A stretch of DNA of 52,991 nt from Kitasatospora griseola (GTDB lineage Bacteria; Actinomycetota; Actinomycetes; Streptomycetales; Streptomycetaceae): contig NZ_BMRI01000004.1 in assembly GCF_014648555.1 (NCBI RefSeq), positions 122,190 through 175,180 on the forward strand, read 5' to 3'. This document shows, one piece after another, positions 52,275 to 52,991 of this stretch; within the stretch, counting starts at the first letter, position 1; each line of letters opens with the position of its first letter. The position numbers and the translations under genes are program-made. Below the pieces are notes generated by a model. The model was not told where the DNA came from. It worked only from the letters and a program-made list of their open reading frames with translations, and made no database searches.

Positions 52275-52991
52275 GTGGCGCAGGTCCCCACCCGGCCGAT
52301 CCGCTGGAGCCGCCCCGCGACCTGGCCCCGCGAGGTCCTCGTGCTGGCCGTGTACTGGGTCGCCAGCCGGCTGCTGATGGTCGGCCTGGTCCGCTCCGCG
52401 AAGACGGAGTCCACCTCCGAGGTCGGCGAGCTGTACCGCGGCTGGTCCGAGGTGCTGCGCACCGGCTCCTTCCCGGTGGACGACGTCACCTGGCAGTACC
52501 CGCCGGGCGCGGCGCTGCCGATGCTCGCACCCGCCGCGCTGCCGTTCCTGACGTACCTCCAGGCGTTCTGGCTGCTGATGCTGCTCACCGACGCGCTGGT
52601 CCAGTTCGTGCTGCTGCGGGTCTCGCTGGGCCGGCCCGGCCGTTCCACCTCCGGCGCGTGGCTGTGGGCGCTGGCGCTGCCGCTGCTGCTCGGTCTGCCG
52701 TACGGGCGCTACGACCTGGCGGTCACCGGGCTGGCGATGGTCTCACTGCTGCTGCTGCCCGCCCGGCCCCGGCTGGGCGGGGCGCTGGCCGGGGTCGGCG
52801 CGATGGTCAAGGTGTGGCCGGCGCTGATCGTGCTCGGCACCCCGCGCGGCCGCACCACCCGGCAGGCCTGGGCGGCGATGGCGGCGGCCGCGCTCGCCCT
52901 GCTGCTGGTGCTGGCCGCGCTCTTCGACCACGCCCTGGACTTCCTGCACGCGCAGCGCCACCGCGGCGTCGAGATCGAGTCGCTGGGCGGC
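52275..52991 (+). CDS. Integral membrane glycosyltransferase (GT87/DUF2029-like), 3' end outside window
   Basis: GGAGGAC precedes a GTG at 52275, and the frame stays open to the end of the window (239 codons seen). The product starts RPATWPREVLVLAVYWVASRLLMVGL, then has LYRGWSEVLRTGSFPVDDVTWQYPPGAALPML. Its WxYPPGA motif and alternating hydrophobic segments (LQAFWLLMLLTDALVQFVLL, LWALALPLLLGLPYGRYDL) are typical of polyprenol-phosphate-dependent GT-C glycosyltransferases of the GT87 group; the FP-DDV-WQYPP pattern matches that family. It is divergent from tex with a 250-bp gap that shows no other feature. The substrate cannot be assigned from the N-terminal part. Confidence 0.85.
   Translation, partial: MAQVPTRPIRWSRPATWPREVLVLAVYWVASRLLMVGLVRSAKTESTSEVGELYRGWSEVLRTGSFPVDDVTWQYPPGAALPMLAPAALPFLTYLQAFWLLMLLTDALVQFVLLRVSLGRPGRSTSGAWLWALALPLLLGLPYGRYDLAVTGLAMVSLLLLPARPRLGGALAGVGAMVKVWPALIVLGTPRGRTTRQAWAAMAAAALALLLVLAALFDHALDFLHAQRHRGVEIESLGG

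Overview
The window is a very GC-rich actinobacterial chromosome segment. GC-rich third codon positions, frequent GTG starts, and families typical of the group (a DUF664/mycothiol-transferase relic, DUF1876, DUF6928, IclR/PucR/TetR/HxlR regulators, ABC-F proteins) point to Streptomycetaceae (Streptomyces or Kitasatospora). No rRNA, tRNA, CRISPR array, transposase or obvious NRPS/PKS cluster was seen. The layout is a mosaic of short regulator-plus-target modules; both edges cut genes (a multicopper oxidase on the left, a membrane glycosyltransferase on the right).

Positions 1-8784: multicopper oxidase tail; an SDR oxidoreductase divergent from a small zinc-ribbon protein; a class II UvrA-like double ABC protein; an HxlR regulator divergent from an NAD(P)-binding oxidoreductase; a VOC protein; an internally deleted DUF664 relic; a 2OG-Fe(II) oxygenase behind a short leader ORF of the actinobacterial SRRHVDL type; and a MerR regulator. 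Positions 8772-17525: a leftward fatty-acid degradation operon (CoA transferase, acyl-CoA dehydrogenase, thiolase, FadJ-like enzyme) whose promoter shares a 13-bp near-identical element with the MerR promoter, then a PucR-type regulator divergent from a Baeyer-Villiger-type flavin monooxygenase. Positions 17628-19400: DUF1876, a Pr6Pr membrane protein, and a leaderless VapBC-type toxin-antitoxin pair.

Positions 19404-24799: an IclR regulator divergent from a sugar ABC importer (binding lipoprotein plus two permeases, no ATPase), then a second-type EPSP synthase homologue. Positions 24903-33540: a secreted LGFP/DUF2599 protein; a leftward operon of sugar-binding lipoprotein, two permeases and a D-2-hydroxyacid dehydrogenase; and a divergent rightward pair of a DUF2264 glycan hydrolase-like protein and a sugar-phosphate isomerase-like TIM barrel. 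Further right (38649-41938), a DeoR-headed, LacI-type sensor regulator is divergent from a secreted parallel beta-helix protein. Near-identical 12-bp palindromic elements (GATCATTYGATC) sit just upstream of both promoters at 30.5 kb and recur between the regulator and the beta-helix gene. I read this as one glycan-utilisation regulon split into two loci, probably acting on an acidic (uronate-containing) plant or microbial polysaccharide. It is the most system-like signal in the window.

The remainder holds DUF6928, a gamma-carbonic-anhydrase-like hexapeptide protein, an NmrA oxidoreductase with a divergent TetR that carries an extra zinc-finger-like tail, a frameshifted zinc-ribbon gene, two acetyltransferases, two divergent ABC-F genes (one behind a 40-codon leader ORF), a nitroreductase, a TetR/flavodoxin-fold oxidoreductase pair with two tandem covarying palindromes between them, a Nudix hydrolase, and the RNA-binding protein Tex.
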